Below are positions 62,262-64,000 of a DNA stretch of 64,000 bases, one piece after another. Numbering within the stretch: the stretch's first letter is position 1; every line of letters begins with the position of its first letter. A program made the position numbers and the translations under genes. The stretch is from Fontibacillus phaseoli (GTDB lineage: Bacteria > Bacillota > Bacilli > Paenibacillales > Paenibacillaceae): assembly GCF_003337355.1 (NCBI RefSeq), contig NZ_QPJW01000001.1, positions 1,116,001-1,180,000 on the forward strand, read 5' to 3'. Under the pieces are notes generated by a model that saw only the letters and a program-made list of their open reading frames with translations, was not told the DNA's origin and did no database searches.

Positions 62262-63766
62262 TCAAAAAAGGCATTGGCCGGCAAATCGTTTTACAGTACT
62301 TTATCGTCGTATTCGTAACCTTGTTCATGGTCGAAGTAATTTTTTCATTGGCCATCCGCGTTTATTATTACGATACGATTTATAATCATATGTCCACCCA
62401 CTCGACTTGGGCATCCGACTTCTTCCAGAAATTCGTGCGTCTGAACGCGGAGCGGGATCCCGATTATTTTACGGAAATGCTCCGTACGTTTGAACTCGAT
62501 AATACGGAATTGATGATCCTGAACCGCAAGGGCGAGGTTGAGGCCAGCAGTAACGCTTTTCAGGCGGATAAGGCCATTCAGACAAGCGATGTATCGCAGG
62601 CGGCAGCGGGTAGTGTGGGTAAATGGGTCGGCAGACAACCGTCCACCGGCGAAATGGTGATGGCCGTCTCAACGCCGCTTCAAGTCCGGGGAGAAAACAG
62701 ATTTATCGTCAGGTTCGTCACCTCGCTGGAAGCGGTCAATTCCAATCTGATGAAGCTGTCGCTATTGTCAGCAGCGGTGTGTCTGGCGGTTCTGGCCCTT
62801 GTCACCCTGTTCAGTATCGGGCTCGCCAATTCGATTGTGAAGCCGATCAATAACATCAGGGCGGTCTCGGCCCAGATGGCCAAGGGGAAGTTTGAATCCC
62901 GGATCAAAGGCAACTACCGTTATGAGTTGGGAGAGCTTGCGGCTACGCTAAACTATATGGCGCAGGAAATCGTGCGCAGCAACCAGATCAAGGACGATTT
63001 TATCTCCTCCATTTCCCATGAGCTTAGAACGCCTTTGACGGGAATCAAGGGCTGGAGCGAAACGCTGACGCTCGGCGGTTTCGATCCGGAGGAAACGAAG
63101 CTCGGGATGGGGATCATCGCGAAAGAAACGGACCGGTTGATCGGTCTGGTGGAAGAAATGCTCGATTTCTCCAAGCTGCAACAGAACGAAATGAAGCTGG
63201 TCATCAGCCGGGTCAATCTCAAAGAACTGCTTCAGGAGACGATGCTGAACGTCTGGGCGAAAGCGGAGCAAAAGGGAATTCAGGTCAAACTGGAAGACCG
63301 GACCGTGCAAAATATCACCGTCGTCGGCGATGGCAACCGGTTAAAACAGGTATTCCTGAACGTGGTCGATAATGCGATCAAGTTCTCCAATGAAAATAGC
63401 TGGATTCACCTTGTGGTCAGCCGGACCGAACCGGAGAAGGTGCTGGTGGAAGTAGTGGATACCGGAATCGGAATCAGCGAGGAGCATTTGAACAAAGTGA
63501 AGGACCGATTCTTCCAGGTCAATCACCAGGGAGGCGGAACAGGGCTTGGGCTGGCAATCAGCCAGCAGCTCGTGGAGCTTCATCACGGTGAGATGGACAT
63601 CCATAGCGAGCTGGGCGTCGGGACCACGGTTTCCGTCAAATTGCCGCTGGCAGAGCCGGAGGAGGAAGACCTGGAAAGTACTGATACCACGGGTGAAAGT
63701 GCAGTCTCAGCCGGAGATGGACCTGATAATAAGTCAGGTCCGGACAAAGAAGGGGAAATGCGATGA
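62258..63766 (+). CDS. membrane sensor histidine kinase
   Basis: The 502-residue kinase has two membrane helices (about 13-33 and 168-195), an extracellular domain (about 35-167), HAMP (about 195-248), phosphoacceptor His in SSISHELRTPLTG and the ATPase core (N-box NVVDNAIKFS, G1 VVDTGIGIS, F-box RFFQVN, G2 GTGLGLAIS). The C-terminal tail (about 465-502) is Glu/Asp/Ser/Gly-rich. The stop overlaps the next gene by four bases. Together with the response regulator and lipoprotein it suggests an envelope-state sensor. Confidence 0.95.
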   Translation: MIKKGIGRQIVLQYFIVVFVTLFMVEVIFSLAIRVYYYDTIYNHMSTHSTWASDFFQKFVRLNAERDPDYFTEMLRTFELDNTELMILNRKGEVEASSNAFQADKAIQTSDVSQAAAGSVGKWVGRQPSTGEMVMAVSTPLQVRGENRFIVRFVTSLEAVNSNLMKLSLLSAAVCLAVLALVTLFSIGLANSIVKPINNIRAVSAQMAKGKFESRIKGNYRYELGELAATLNYMAQEIVRSNQIKDDFISSISHELRTPLTGIKGWSETLTLGGFDPEETKLGMGIIAKETDRLIGLVEEMLDFSKLQQNEMKLVISRVNLKELLQETMLNVWAKAEQKGIQVKLEDRTVQNITVVGDGNRLKQVFLNVVDNAIKFSNENSWIHLVVSRTEPEKVLVEVVDTGIGISEEHLNKVKDRFFQVNHQGGGTGLGLAISQQLVELHHGEMDIHSELGVGTTVSVKLPLAEPEEEDLESTDTTGESAVSAGDGPDNKSGPDKEGEMR

Positions 63767-64000
63767 AAGAGCTGTTAGATACTATGGAGACTACTGCCGG
63801 CATCTTTCAAATCGGACTTGCGGATGAGGATGATACAGAACTTGTACGGAGCTTGTTGATTGAAGCGGCGACCTGGATGGAATCTTCAGGGATTAAACAG
63901 TGGAATCCGGAGCAATTTACGGAGGAAGTGATCTCTTCCTATTTTACCAATCGGGATGTTTACTTGTTGTTGAGAGCTGATGATCATGACCCTGCAGGGC
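63763..64000 (+). CDS. N-terminal part of a GNAT-like acetyltransferase, cut by the window edge
   Basis: The visible 79 codons read FQIGLADEDDTELVRSLLIEAATWMESSGIKQWNPEQF and then VYLLLRADDHDPAG, the typical first two helices and strand of GNAT enzymes with the WMESSGIKQW signature common in Bacillales. The gene runs out of the window. Its ATG overlaps the kinase stop. Confidence 0.75.
   Translation, partial: MKELLDTMETTAGIFQIGLADEDDTELVRSLLIEAATWMESSGIKQWNPEQFTEEVISSYFTNRDVYLLLRADDHDPAG

Noticed and set aside
1-64000. CRISPR array, IS element, prophage or tRNA genes
   Set aside because: No regularly spaced repeats, transposase or integrase reading frames, terminal inverted repeats or cloverleaf sequences were recognised.

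Overview
The window looks like chromosome of a Gram-positive, endospore-forming-type Firmicute of the Paenibacillaceae (Paenibacillus-like). Reasons: strong AGGAGG-type ribosome sites, frequent TTG and GTG starts, lexA divergent from a yneA-like gene with ynzC next, Bacillus-type GAAC-N4-GTTC LexA boxes, a pdhABCD operon with E1 alpha and beta split, lipoprotein signal peptides, and no outer-membrane genes. No rRNA, tRNA, insertion sequence, CRISPR or phage gene was seen.

Layout. 1-3.7 kb: SOS module (lexA, yneA), ynzC, a membrane protein, a HAD phosphatase and a YtkA-like lipoprotein. 4-8.5 kb: B12-dependent methionine synthase and RNase Z. 8.8-12.7 kb: a tight run of nucleic-acid genes (HAD phosphatase, Fpg-like glycosylase, endonuclease IV, a cyclic-phosphate-processing receiver protein, an RlmM-like methyltransferase). 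12.8-23.3 kb: a ten-gene divergent Tad/Flp-pilus-like locus headed by a Ser/Thr kinase fused to a MinD-like domain, with an attenuator-like leader. 23.5-28.5 kb: ThiF-like enzyme, atypical orphan response regulator, NlpC/P60 hydrolase, thiamine diphosphokinase, TRIC-type channel, esterase. 28.7-33.7 kb: pyruvate dehydrogenase operon. 33.7-43.8 kb: a LacI-controlled accessory catabolic operon (creatinase-like M24 protein, sugar ABC transporter, M20 deacylase, RbsD, ribulokinase), next to a regulator remnant. 44-49.5 kb: secreted proteins, a four-domain sulfur-transfer enzyme with an ArsR regulator, and undecaprenyl-diphosphatase. 49.5-55 kb: Lrp-LysE pair, GNAT, Nudix, thyA-folA, gltD. 55-64 kb: topoisomerase III, HAD protein, HTH protein, and a coupled cassette of ABC ATPase, FG-GAP-like lipoprotein, response regulator and histidine kinase, ending in a GNAT gene cut by the window edge.

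The two regions most likely to hold undescribed biology are the Tad-like locus (kinase fusion, three MinD-like proteins that lack a normal Walker A lysine, a fused TadB/TadC membrane protein, four single-pass pilin-like proteins) and the LacI operon. The latter carries two amide/C-N hydrolase-fold enzymes beside a pentose transporter, mutarotase and ribulokinase but no pentose isomerase, which suggests that an amino- or acyl-pentose conjugate is used. Starts were chosen by ribosome-binding-site spacing and family N-termini. All functional claims rest on motif recognition by eye, not on database searches.
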